A DNA stretch of 64,000 nucleotides from an uncultured Pelagibacteraceae bacterium. GTDB taxonomy: Bacteria > Pseudomonadota > Alphaproteobacteria > Pelagibacterales > Pelagibacteraceae. Under the pieces are notes generated by a model that worked only from the letters and a program-made list of their open reading frames with translations, had not been told where the DNA came from and ran no database searches. The position numbers and the translations under genes are program-made. The stretch spans positions 62,001 to 126,000 of the forward strand of contig CACNFY010000001.1 in assembly GCA_902619925.1 (NCBI GenBank), in the 5' to 3' direction. Positions 57,416 to 64,000 of this stretch are shown piece after piece (the first letter of the stretch is position 1; each line of letters starts with the position of its first letter).

Positions 57416-58792
57416 TTAATTTAGATCAAAAATTTTACCAGGATTCATTATATTGTTAGGATCGATACTTCTTTTGATCGTTTTCATCAATGGTATGTTA
57501 TCTGGATGCTCTTTCAAAAGATAGCTTTTTTTGTGCAAACCAACTCCATGTTCACCAGTTATCGTTCCTTTTAATTCTAAAGTTTTATCTATTAGTTTAT
57601 TACTAAATTCTCTGATTTTTTTATAAATTTCTTTGTCATTAGGGTCATATGGAAATAATACATGAAAGTTCCCATCTCCCAAGTGGCCAACCATAGGTGC
57701 TCTTAAACCAATTTTATTTACTTCCACTTCGGCAAATTTTACACATTCTGTTATCCTTGAAATTGGAACACATACATCAGTAGAATATACTCTGCCATTA
57801 TTTACTAAAGCTTTAACAGAATAATACACATCCCATCTAGCTTGCCATAATTTATTTCTCTCCTCTAAATCGGCAGCCCATTTAAATTTACTTCCTTTAT
57901 TATTATTTGAAAGCTCCTCTACAACTTTTATAGATTCTTTATTAGAAATTTCTGAGCCATGAAACTCAAAAAATAATGTTGGTTCTACATTTACATCTTG
58001 CAATTTTGAATAATTAATACTTATATCCATTTGATCTTTGTTCAGCATTTCTATTCTTGCAATTGGAATACCGTATTGGATGGTTTCTTGTGCAGTTTTG
58101 ACTGCATCTTCTAATGTTGGAAAATGACAAACAGCACTCATTATACTCTCTGGTATTGGTGATAATCTTAATTGAACTTCTGTTATAACTCCTAAAGTTC
58201 CCTCTGATCCTATAAATAAATTTGTTAAATTATAACCTGCCGATGTTTTCTTTGTTCTGCCACCGGTATTTATAATATCACCGTTAGGTAAAACAACAGT
58301 TAGACCAGTAATTACTGTTCGCATTGTACCATATTTAACTGCCATAGTTCCCGATGCAGAAGTTGCAGCCATACCACCAATTGCTGCATTAGCACCTGGA
58401 TCTATTGGAAAAAATACTCCATCCTCTCTTAAATGTTCATTTAATTGTTCTCTAGTAACATTTGCCTGTACTCTGCAATCAAAATCTTCGACATTCACAC
58501 TTAATATTTTATTCATTTTTTCTAAGGATATGGTTATTCCTTCCTCAATTCCAACAACGTTTCCTTCTAATGATGTTCCTGTTCCAAAAGGCACTAAAGG
58601 AATCTTTCTTTCGTTACACAATTTTAAAATGGTTGAAACTTCTTCATTAGTCTCTGGAAAAATGACTGCTTGAGATGGAACTGGATCGTAAGTATCTTCA
58701 CCGCGAGAATAATTAAACCTTGTTGAAGTCGAAGTAGAAAATCTATCTTTAAATATACTTTTAAGTTCGGTTTCTATAGATGCAATACTCAT
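57416..58792 (-). CDS. FAD-linked oxidase, D-lactate/glycolate dehydrogenase type
   Basis: A 458-residue flavoenzyme of the PCMH-FAD/GlcD family that oxidises D-2-hydroxy acids and feeds electrons to the respiratory chain. FAD-binding segments are VPFGTGTSLEGNVVG near 70-84 and DPGANAAIGGMAATSASGT near 131-149, with TSAGYNLTNLFIGSEGTLG further on. The C-terminal domain has GHLGDGNFHVLFPYD and GEHGVGLHKKSYL. D-lactate, glycolate and D-2-hydroxyglutarate enzymes all look alike, so the substrate stays open. No separate glcE or glcF is adjacent, which favours the single-subunit D-lactate type. Confidence 0.85.
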   Translation of the reverse strand: MSIASIETELKSIFKDRFSTSTSTRFNYSRGEDTYDPVPSQAVIFPETNEEVSTILKLCNERKIPLVPFGTGTSLEGNVVGIEEGITISLEKMNKILSVNVEDFDCRVQANVTREQLNEHLREDGVFFPIDPGANAAIGGMAATSASGTMAVKYGTMRTVITGLTVVLPNGDIINTGGRTKKTSAGYNLTNLFIGSEGTLGVITEVQLRLSPIPESIMSAVCHFPTLEDAVKTAQETIQYGIPIARIEMLNKDQMDISINYSKLQDVNVEPTLFFEFHGSEISNKESIKVVEELSNNNKGSKFKWAADLEERNKLWQARWDVYYSVKALVNNGRVYSTDVCVPISRITECVKFAEVEVNKIGLRAPMVGHLGDGNFHVLFPYDPNDKEIYKKIREFSNKLIDKTLELKGTITGEHGVGLHKKSYLLKEHPDNIPLMKTIKRSIDPNNIMNPGKIFDLN

Positions 58793-58827
58793 AAATTTAA
58801 AGAACTTAACTTATAAGAAAAATTTAA

Positions 58828-59997
58828 CTAACCCAACATTTTTTTGATATTATCTAAAGCTTTAGATATATCATCTCTTGAGGCCGCAAAGCTAAATCTG
58901 ACGTAATCATTGCAAGTTTTTCCGAATGCTGTCCCGGGAACAATTGCAACTCCAGCTTCATGCATTGCTCTTTTGCAAAACTCAGAACCATTCATTCCAG
59001 TATCAATAACTTTTGGAAATGCATAAAAAGCTCCACCTGGTAAACTACACTCAACACCCGGCAAACTATTTAAACCCTCATGAATTAACTTTCTTCTCTG
59101 AGTAAATTTTTCCATCATTTCATGAATTGAGTCATCTGGGCCATCAAGTGCTGCTATACCGGCATATTGAGCTGCAGCATTAACACAGGAAACACTATTA
59201 ATTAGTAATTTGTTTACATGCTCAACTAAATGTTCTGGCCAAAAACTCCATCCAAGCCTCCATCCAGTCATTGAGTAGGCCTTACTCCAGCCTTCAAGCA
59301 CTATTAGTCTATCTCTTAACTCTGGATAATTAAAAAATGTTGGCATTTCTTTATTATCAAAGATTTGTCTACTATAAATTTCGTCACTAAGAATTGTAAC
59401 ATTTGGATGTTTTTTTAGTCCTTCAGCGAGCTTATCAATTTCAGGTTTTTCTACGAAACTGCCTGTTGGATTATTTGGGTTTATCAAAATCAATAATCTT
59501 GTTTTATCTGTAATCAGAGATAAAATTTTATCTGCGCTAAATTTTAAATCTTTATCTTCTGTAAGATCGTAAGGAACAGCCTTTGCTCCTGAATAATTAA
59601 TCATAGATTCATAGATCGGAAACGCAGGTGTTGGATGTATTATCTCTGCGCCTGGTTCACCAAAACACATTATCGCATAATACATAGTTGGTTTTCCGCC
59701 TGGCATTATAAGTATTCTATTCGCATCCACATCTGCATTGTAAAGCTGTTTTAACTTTCTAGAAACCGCTTCACGGCATTCTGGAATACCGTTAGACATT
59801 ACGTAACCGTGGTGTCCGTCATCTAGTGCTTTCTTTGCAGCATCAACGACATGTTTTGGGGTTTTAAAGTCAGGTTGACCCAAACCTAAATGTATCATTG
59901 GTTTACCTTGAGCTTCTAATTTTTTTGCTTCAGCTAATACTGTAAAAGCACTTTCTGTACCCAATCTGTTTAGTGCACTTGCTAATTCTATACTCAC
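58828..59997 (-). CDS. Class I/II pyridoxal-phosphate aminotransferase
   Basis: A 389-residue fold-type I aminotransferase near the aspartate/aromatic aminotransferase group. Motifs are HLGLGQPDFKTPKHV near 36-50, HGYVMSNGIPECREAV, the segment INPNNPTGSFVEKPE, LSDEIYSRQ and the PLP lysine in EGWSKAYSMTGWRLGWS. The end has VAIVPGTAFGKTCNDYVRFSFA with the carboxylate-binding Arg. Amino-acid preference cannot be assigned. Placed among 2-hydroxyacid oxidases, it could aminate the 2-oxo acids they form, such as glyoxylate or pyruvate; this is inference. Confidence 0.87.
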   Translation of the reverse strand: MSIELASALNRLGTESAFTVLAEAKKLEAQGKPMIHLGLGQPDFKTPKHVVDAAKKALDDGHHGYVMSNGIPECREAVSRKLKQLYNADVDANRILIMPGGKPTMYYAIMCFGEPGAEIIHPTPAFPIYESMINYSGAKAVPYDLTEDKDLKFSADKILSLITDKTRLLILINPNNPTGSFVEKPEIDKLAEGLKKHPNVTILSDEIYSRQIFDNKEMPTFFNYPELRDRLIVLEGWSKAYSMTGWRLGWSFWPEHLVEHVNKLLINSVSCVNAAAQYAGIAALDGPDDSIHEMMEKFTQRRKLIHEGLNSLPGVECSLPGGAFYAFPKVIDTGMNGSEFCKRAMHEAGVAIVPGTAFGKTCNDYVRFSFAASRDDISKALDNIKKMLG

Positions 59998-59999
59998 TT

Positions 60000-61151
60000 T
60001 TACCTCCTAAAAATTAATCTTGAATAATCTAGATCTTTTAAATTTTTGCATCCCATCAATATCATATTTCTCTCAATTTCGTTATGCATATTTTGAAGCA
60101 GTTTTTCTACACCTTTTTGACCACCAGCACTAAGACTAAAGAGAAATGCTTTACCAAAGCTACAAGCTTTTGCTCCTGCTGCTAAGGCTTTTAAAACGTG
60201 AGTACCTCTTCTAATTCCCCCATCAAGTATGACATCAATCTTGTGGCCAACAGTGTCTGAAATCAATTTAATTTGGTCAAATGGTGATCTTGAACCGTTT
60301 AATTGTCTCCCCCCATGATTTGAAACCATAATTGCAGTGCAACCAATATCAACAGCTCTTTTTGCATCTTCAACACTCATAATTCCTTTAATCGCAAATG
60401 GCTTTGACCATCTCTTAATTACATATTCTGCATCTTTCCATTCCATTCCAGGGTCATATTGCTCATTTATATACTCAATTACAGATTTAGCTATATTTGT
60501 GCCTTTATCTGTTTTATTTTTTACATTTGATAATTCAAACTTTTTATTTGTAAGATAATCAAATACCCATTTAGGTTTAGCTGCAAAACTCATTAAACTT
60601 TTAAAATTAAATTTAGGCGGAGTTGTGAATCCCGTACGGTGATCTCTTTCACGATTCCCAGCTACTATTGTATCAACTGTTAAACAAAGACCATCAAAAT
60701 TTGCTCTTTTACATCTGTCAACTAAATCATCGGTTATAGATTGGTCCTTATGAATGTATAATTGAAAAAGTTTAGGACCACTTGATATGTTTGATATCTC
60801 TTCGATTGAAGTGTTTGCCATTGTAGACATACTATAAAAAGTATCAAATTTTTCAGCAGCTCTTGCTGAAGCTTTATCACCATCAGGATGATATAGTCGC
60901 TGCATTGCTGCTGGTGATAAAAAAATTGGCATACTAATTTTTTTTCCAAAAATTTCAGTTGACAGATCTGGTTTTCCAACATTCGCCAATACTTTTGGTA
61001 TTAAATCACAATCATTAAATGATTCTGTATTTCTTCTTAAAGTTTCCTCGTCATCAGATCCACCATCTATATAATGAAAGATTGGAGAAGGTAATTTTTT
61101 TTTTGCTAATTGTCTAAAGTCATCAAAATTTAAACAATCATTAATATTCAT
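60000..61151 (-). CDS. FMN-dependent L-2-hydroxyacid oxidase/dehydrogenase, copy 1 (LldD/GOX family)
   Basis: A 383-residue TIM-barrel flavoenzyme oxidising L-lactate, glycolate or a related L-2-hydroxy acid. Family marks are PSPIFHYIDGGSDDEETLRRN near 22-42 (shown to 20 residues: PSPIFHYIDGGSDDEETLRR), LSPAAMQRLYHPDG, LTVDTIVAGNRERDHRTGF, the catalytic histidine in VSNHGGRQLNGSRSPFD and the FMN phosphate site LDGGIRRGTHVLKALAAGA. It is two bases from its close paralogue upstream. The two share most motifs and the same opening (MN.NDC.NF.DFR.LAK), so they came from a tandem duplication. Confidence 0.9.
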   Translation of the reverse strand: MNINDCLNFDDFRQLAKKKLPSPIFHYIDGGSDDEETLRRNTESFNDCDLIPKVLANVGKPDLSTEIFGKKISMPIFLSPAAMQRLYHPDGDKASARAAEKFDTFYSMSTMANTSIEEISNISSGPKLFQLYIHKDQSITDDLVDRCKRANFDGLCLTVDTIVAGNRERDHRTGFTTPPKFNFKSLMSFAAKPKWVFDYLTNKKFELSNVKNKTDKGTNIAKSVIEYINEQYDPGMEWKDAEYVIKRWSKPFAIKGIMSVEDAKRAVDIGCTAIMVSNHGGRQLNGSRSPFDQIKLISDTVGHKIDVILDGGIRRGTHVLKALAAGAKACSFGKAFLFSLSAGGQKGVEKLLQNMHNEIERNMILMGCKNLKDLDYSRLIFRR

Positions 61152-61153
61152 GA

Positions 61154-62302
61154 CTATCTAAATCTTAAATTTTTTCTACTTAGGTCGCTTATTTTTGTAC
61201 AACCCATTAGTTTCATGTCCCGTTCTAGCTCGTTTTTATATTGATTAAGTGCTCGTTCTACACCAGCTTGTCCAGCTGCTGCAAGAGCGTATAAATATAA
61301 TCTTCCACCTGCACAAGCTTTGGCCCCTAAAGATAATGCTTTAAGCATGTGAGTTCCTCTTTGGAAACCACCTTCACATATTACGTCTAATTTATCCCCA
61401 ACAGCGTCTACAATTTCTGCAATTTGATCAAATGGCGATCTTGATCCATCTAATTGTCTCCCTCCATGGTTTGAAACCATTATACCTGTACAGCCAATAT
61501 CTACTGCTCTTTTTGCATCTTCAACACTCATCACTCCTTTTAAAGCAAAGTGACCTCCCCATTGAGAACATAATTTCTCGGCGTCATTCCAATTCATAGA
61601 TTGATCTAACATAGTAGAAAAGTAATTTCCTATTGATGTATTAGTATTAGTTCCCTCGTCAAGGTGATCTTGAATATGGGGTAATTCAAATTTTCCTTTT
61701 GTTAAATAATTTATCCCCCACATTGGTTTTGTAGCAAAGCTAAATAAACTTGCTAGGGTTAATTTTGGAGGAGACGTAAAACCTGTTCTTAAATCTCTTT
61801 CTCTGTTCCCTCCAGTGATTGTGTCAACGGTCAAAGCCATAACATCAAATTTTGCTGCTTTAGCTCTCTCTAGACAAGAGTCATTTAAACCTCTGTCTTT
61901 ATGAAAATAAAATTGAAACATTTTTGGAGTATCAATTAAAGAGGATATTTCCTCAACACTGACTGTGGCTAAAGCTGAAACTCCAAACATGGTATTAAAT
62001 TTTTGAGCTGCCTTACCTACGGCTCTCTCTCCATCATAATGAAAAAGTCTTTGTAATGCTGTAGGAGAACAATAAAAAGGTAGATCAAGTTTTTTTCCAA
62101 AAATAGTAGTAGATAAATCTACACTTTCCACACCTCTTAACACGTTAGGTACTAAATCTACATCGTTAAATGCTGATGTGTTTCTACTATAGGTTATCTC
62201 ATCGTCAGCGGCACCATCTATGTAATGGAAAATCGGTGACGGCAATCTTCTCTTAGCTAATTTTCTAAAATCCGCAAAATTATGACAATCATTTAAATTC
62301 AT
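61154..62302 (-). CDS. FMN-dependent L-2-hydroxyacid oxidase/dehydrogenase, copy 2 (LldD/GOX family)
   Basis: The 382-residue tandem paralogue of the gene just downstream. It carries LPSPIFHYIDGAADDE, CSPTALQRLFHYDGER, LTVDTITGGNRERDLRTGF, catalytic His in VSNHGGRQLDGSRSPFD and EGGFQRGTHMLKALSLGA. It differs from copy 1 in the active-site-facing segments (for example SALATVSVEEIS against STMANTSIEEIS, and CEGGFQRG against LDGGIRRG), which suggests a different substrate. It is the first gene of the 2-hydroxyacid block; the upstream spacer to the PagL-like gene is only 9 bases. Confidence 0.9.
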   Translation of the reverse strand: MNLNDCHNFADFRKLAKRRLPSPIFHYIDGAADDEITYSRNTSAFNDVDLVPNVLRGVESVDLSTTIFGKKLDLPFYCSPTALQRLFHYDGERAVGKAAQKFNTMFGVSALATVSVEEISSLIDTPKMFQFYFHKDRGLNDSCLERAKAAKFDVMALTVDTITGGNRERDLRTGFTSPPKLTLASLFSFATKPMWGINYLTKGKFELPHIQDHLDEGTNTNTSIGNYFSTMLDQSMNWNDAEKLCSQWGGHFALKGVMSVEDAKRAVDIGCTGIMVSNHGGRQLDGSRSPFDQIAEIVDAVGDKLDVICEGGFQRGTHMLKALSLGAKACAGGRLYLYALAAAGQAGVERALNQYKNELERDMKLMGCTKISDLSRKNLRFR

Positions 62303-62311
62303 AAGTAAATG

Positions 62312-62821
62312 TTAAAACCTTTTAAAAAAATTAAACATATAACTATTTGCCCCAGGGTTTTTATCCCCTAAACTTGCATTAGATAAATGATTATACGAAA
62401 AACCTAATTCTGTATTTTGAAGTAAGTCAATTGATAACTGTAATTCACTCTTAAATTCAATTATATGTCCTAAATCTTTTCCGTCTCCTTCTCCATATAA
62501 ACCAGGTGTAAAACTTGGTATTATGTTAAGTGCACCAATTTTATATTGAGCTTGGACTCCTGTATATGCATATTTAGCATTATCCGCTGTCATCATAAAA
62601 CCTGTGATTGGAGATAATACTCCTAAAAAACTGTCTCTGTATAAATTTTCATTTTGATGTTGTATCCCAAACAAAGTAGATCTGGCACCATCATCACTAA
62701 AATCAAATGTTCCAGAATAGAAATTCCATTGATGTTCTTTTTCAAATGCCATATTTTCTTCTGCCTTTAATGGCAAAAAAATGAAATAGATCAAAAAAGT
62801 TATTTTTAAAAATTTAAACAT
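62312..62821 (-). CDS. PagL-like outer-membrane protein (lipid A deacylase family), atypical active site
   Basis: A 169-residue protein with a signal peptide (residues 1-20, cut after LKA) and an alternating beta-barrel pattern ending in aromatic FNFFKRF, as outer-membrane barrels do. Near the end it has NHLSNASLGDKNPG, matching the PagL motif with catalytic His145 and Ser147. PagL enzymes remove the 3-O acyl chain from lipid A. The third catalytic residue, a Glu 14 positions after the His, is Asn159 here (NPGANSY). Activity is therefore uncertain. It overlaps ccmH by 8 bases. Confidence 0.78.
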   Translation of the reverse strand: MFKFLKITFLIYFIFLPLKAEENMAFEKEHQWNFYSGTFDFSDDGARSTLFGIQHQNENLYRDSFLGVLSPITGFMMTADNAKYAYTGVQAQYKIGALNIIPSFTPGLYGEGDGKDLGHIIEFKSELQLSIDLLQNTELGFSYNHLSNASLGDKNPGANSYMFNFFKRF

Positions 62822-63200
62822 TATTTTTTTTATCTAACTTTATAATTGCTTTTCTAAATATTAATAGACCTCCAAAAATAAACAAAATCAATGGTAAAAG
62901 CCAAAGAAGAATTGTATTTTTATTAAGTTGAGGGTCATACATAATCCAATCCCCATATTTAGTTTTTAAATAATTATATATATCTTCATCACTGTAGTCG
63001 TCTTCAATTTTATTATTTATTAATTCTTTCACACTTAAGGCAAAATCTGATTGAGAGTCATAAACAGATTGTCCTTGACAAATTAAGCATCTTAAACTTT
63101 TTGATAGCGTATCAATTCTCTCAATTTTGTCACTCGCATAAAGTATCCCTGAGGGATAGAATATTAAAAAAATAATTATGAATTTTAATATTATTTTCAT
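62814..63200 (-). CDS. ccmH: Cytochrome c maturation protein CcmH (CycL type)
   Basis: A thioredox-type factor that keeps the apocytochrome CXXCH motif reduced for heme attachment. The 128-residue protein has a signal peptide (to about 22), the redox pair Cys38/Cys41 in LRCLICQGQSVYDSQSDFA, YLKTKYGDWIMYDP near 88-101 and a C-terminal membrane helix near 98-117. The family motif is normally RCxxCQNQ; here Gly replaces Asn. The gene overlaps ccmG by 4 bases. CcmI is not next to it. Confidence 0.93.
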   Translation of the reverse strand: MKIILKFIIIFLIFYPSGILYASDKIERIDTLSKSLRCLICQGQSVYDSQSDFALSVKELINNKIEDDYSDEDIYNYLKTKYGDWIMYDPQLNKNTILLWLLPLILFIFGGLLIFRKAIIKLDKKNNV

Positions 63201-63730
63201 AGCTTAATTAAAGATATAATTTTTTTAAATTTAACATTATCAATCGGTCCAATATATTTTTTAATTATTTTTTTATCGAAATTGTTTATTAGGTAAGTTT
63301 CAGGAACGCCATACGCACCAATGTCTATAGAGATCAAGCCTTTGTCATCTATTAAAATTATGTCAAAGGGATTGCCAAATTCTTTTATAAATGATTTTGC
63401 GTTATCTTTATTGTCTTTATAATTAAGTCCAATAATTGTAACATTTTGGATTTTAGAGAGCTCCATTAAGAATTCGTGCTCGTCTCTACATGGTAAACAC
63501 CATGATGCCCAAATATTTAGTACTGTAATCTTTTTTTTTTTATCAATTAAACTTGTAAAATCTATTATATTACCTGAAAATAATTCTTTAGTTTTAAAAC
63601 TTTCTATGTTCTTAATTTTAATTTCTTCATTTGTATAAATATTTTTTTTATTTAGGCTGATAAAAAAAATAAAAAAAATAAAAATAATTACTATAGTTGT
63701 TATAAGAAAGTTTATATTTTTTTGTGTCAT
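63197..63730 (-). CDS. ccmG: Thiol:disulfide interchange protein CcmG/DsbE
   Basis: A membrane-tethered thioredoxin-fold protein that passes electrons to CcmH and apocytochrome c. The 177 residues begin with one membrane anchor (about 8-26). The active site is Cys78/Cys81 in NIWASWCLPCRDEHEFL, and the cis-proline loop is in GAYGVPETYLI. Length is usual. Its start overlaps the ccmF stop and its end overlaps the ccmH start, each by 4 bases, so ccmFGH are translationally coupled. Confidence 0.94.
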   Translation of the reverse strand: MTQKNINFLITTIVIIFIFFIFFISLNKKNIYTNEEIKIKNIESFKTKELFSGNIIDFTSLIDKKKKITVLNIWASWCLPCRDEHEFLMELSKIQNVTIIGLNYKDNKDNAKSFIKEFGNPFDIILIDDKGLISIDIGAYGVPETYLINNFDKKIIKKYIGPIDNVKFKKIISLIKL

Positions 63731-64000
63731 TTTTTAATTATTGCAAGTATTCCACCAAAGGTCAGAGCTAAAATTGATATCCATATCCAAATCATGAAAG
63801 GTTTGTATTGATATCTTACATTAAAAATTTCATCCTCTTTTAATAAAGTAAAAACTATAAAATTATCATTAAATAAAGTAGTTTTAATATCTGCTTCACT
63901 AGTAGACACAACAGGTTGGTTATAAATTCTAATCTCAGGAATAAAATTTAAAGACTTCTTTCCAGACTCAATAATTTTAAAATTTCCTTTTAATAATTTA
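63727..64000 (-). CDS. ccmF: Cytochrome c-type biogenesis protein CcmF (C-terminal part)
   Basis: Only the last 90 residues are in the window; the gene continues beyond base 64000. The fragment reads through a periplasmic part with IPEIRIYNQPVVSTSEADIK, matching the CcmF stretch P-E-K-R-x-Y...T-E-A, and a final membrane helix PFMIWIWISILALTFGGIL with the W-I-W pattern of the family. CcmF is the heme lyase subunit of system I cytochrome c maturation. Identification rests on these motifs plus the ccmG and ccmH neighbours. Confidence 0.88.
   Translation of the reverse strand, partial: KLLKGNFKIIESGKKSLNFIPEIRIYNQPVVSTSEADIKTTLFNDNFIVFTLLKEDEIFNVRYQYKPFMIWIWISILALTFGGILAIIKK

Overview
The window is a dense, strongly AT-rich stretch of a streamlined alphaproteobacterial chromosome. 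It most resembles marine SAR11 (Pelagibacterales). The reasons are very short spacers, many 1-11 bp gene overlaps, lysine/asparagine/isoleucine-rich proteins, a SAM-II riboswitch ahead of metX, a complete DMSP-demethylation cassette and a TRAP transporter. The core gene order is alphaproteobacterial: metX-metW, obgE-proB-proA-nadD-rsfS, priA-atpHAGDC, sdhCDAB, mdh-sucCDAB-lpd. The organism assignment is inference; no rRNA is present. No gene-free stretch exceeds 300 bases, and I see no tRNA, rRNA, CRISPR array, insertion sequence or phage gene.

Layout. (1) 1-3494, plus: a cut-off TrkH potassium transporter, an AmpG-type muropeptide permease and a cytoplasmic-looking NlpC/P60 peptidase. (2) 3491-5456, minus: a prephenate/arogenate dehydrogenase and HisC, divergent from (3) 5546-8077, plus: SAM-II riboswitch, metX, metW, gloB. 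(4) 8088-14656, plus: a promoter, then rplU-rpmA-obgE-proB-proA-nadD-rsfS-ctpA-rppH. (5) 47437 down to 14653, minus: 29 genes in one direction. In transcription order these are ffh-rpsP-trmD-rplS, leuCDB, dmdC-dmdB-alpha/beta hydrolase-dmdA, asd, sdhCDAB, mmsA, mdh, sucCDAB-lpdA, priA and atpHAGDC. (6) 47438-47594: a divergent promoter region with three stable hairpins, read as a structured ffh leader. (7) 47595-49336, plus: dapF and ftsY. (8) 64000 down to 49329, minus: end of ccmF, ccmG, ccmH, a PagL-like outer-membrane protein, a 2-hydroxyacid/2-oxoacid oxidation block, a three-gene TRAP transporter with an internal terminator, an amidase, a 58-residue membrane ORF, an EamA exporter, a membrane-anchored alpha/beta hydrolase and an unrecognised secreted protein.

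How the genes fit together. Region 5 links carbon and sulfur input to respiration. The DMSP genes feed methyl groups and C3 units inward; sdh, mdh, suc and lpd are most of the TCA cycle; the atp genes are the F1 sector, with F0 elsewhere as usual in alphaproteobacteria. Region 8 looks like a system that imports small hydroxy- or oxo-acids and oxidises them with two paralogous FMN oxidases, an FAD oxidase and an NAD(P)-dependent reductase.

I found no wholly new multi-gene system. The best leads are the structured ffh leader, the DMSP cassette between leuB and asd with its unassigned hydrolase that appears to start at CTG, the PagL-like protein lacking the expected catalytic Glu, and the 58-residue membrane ORF.
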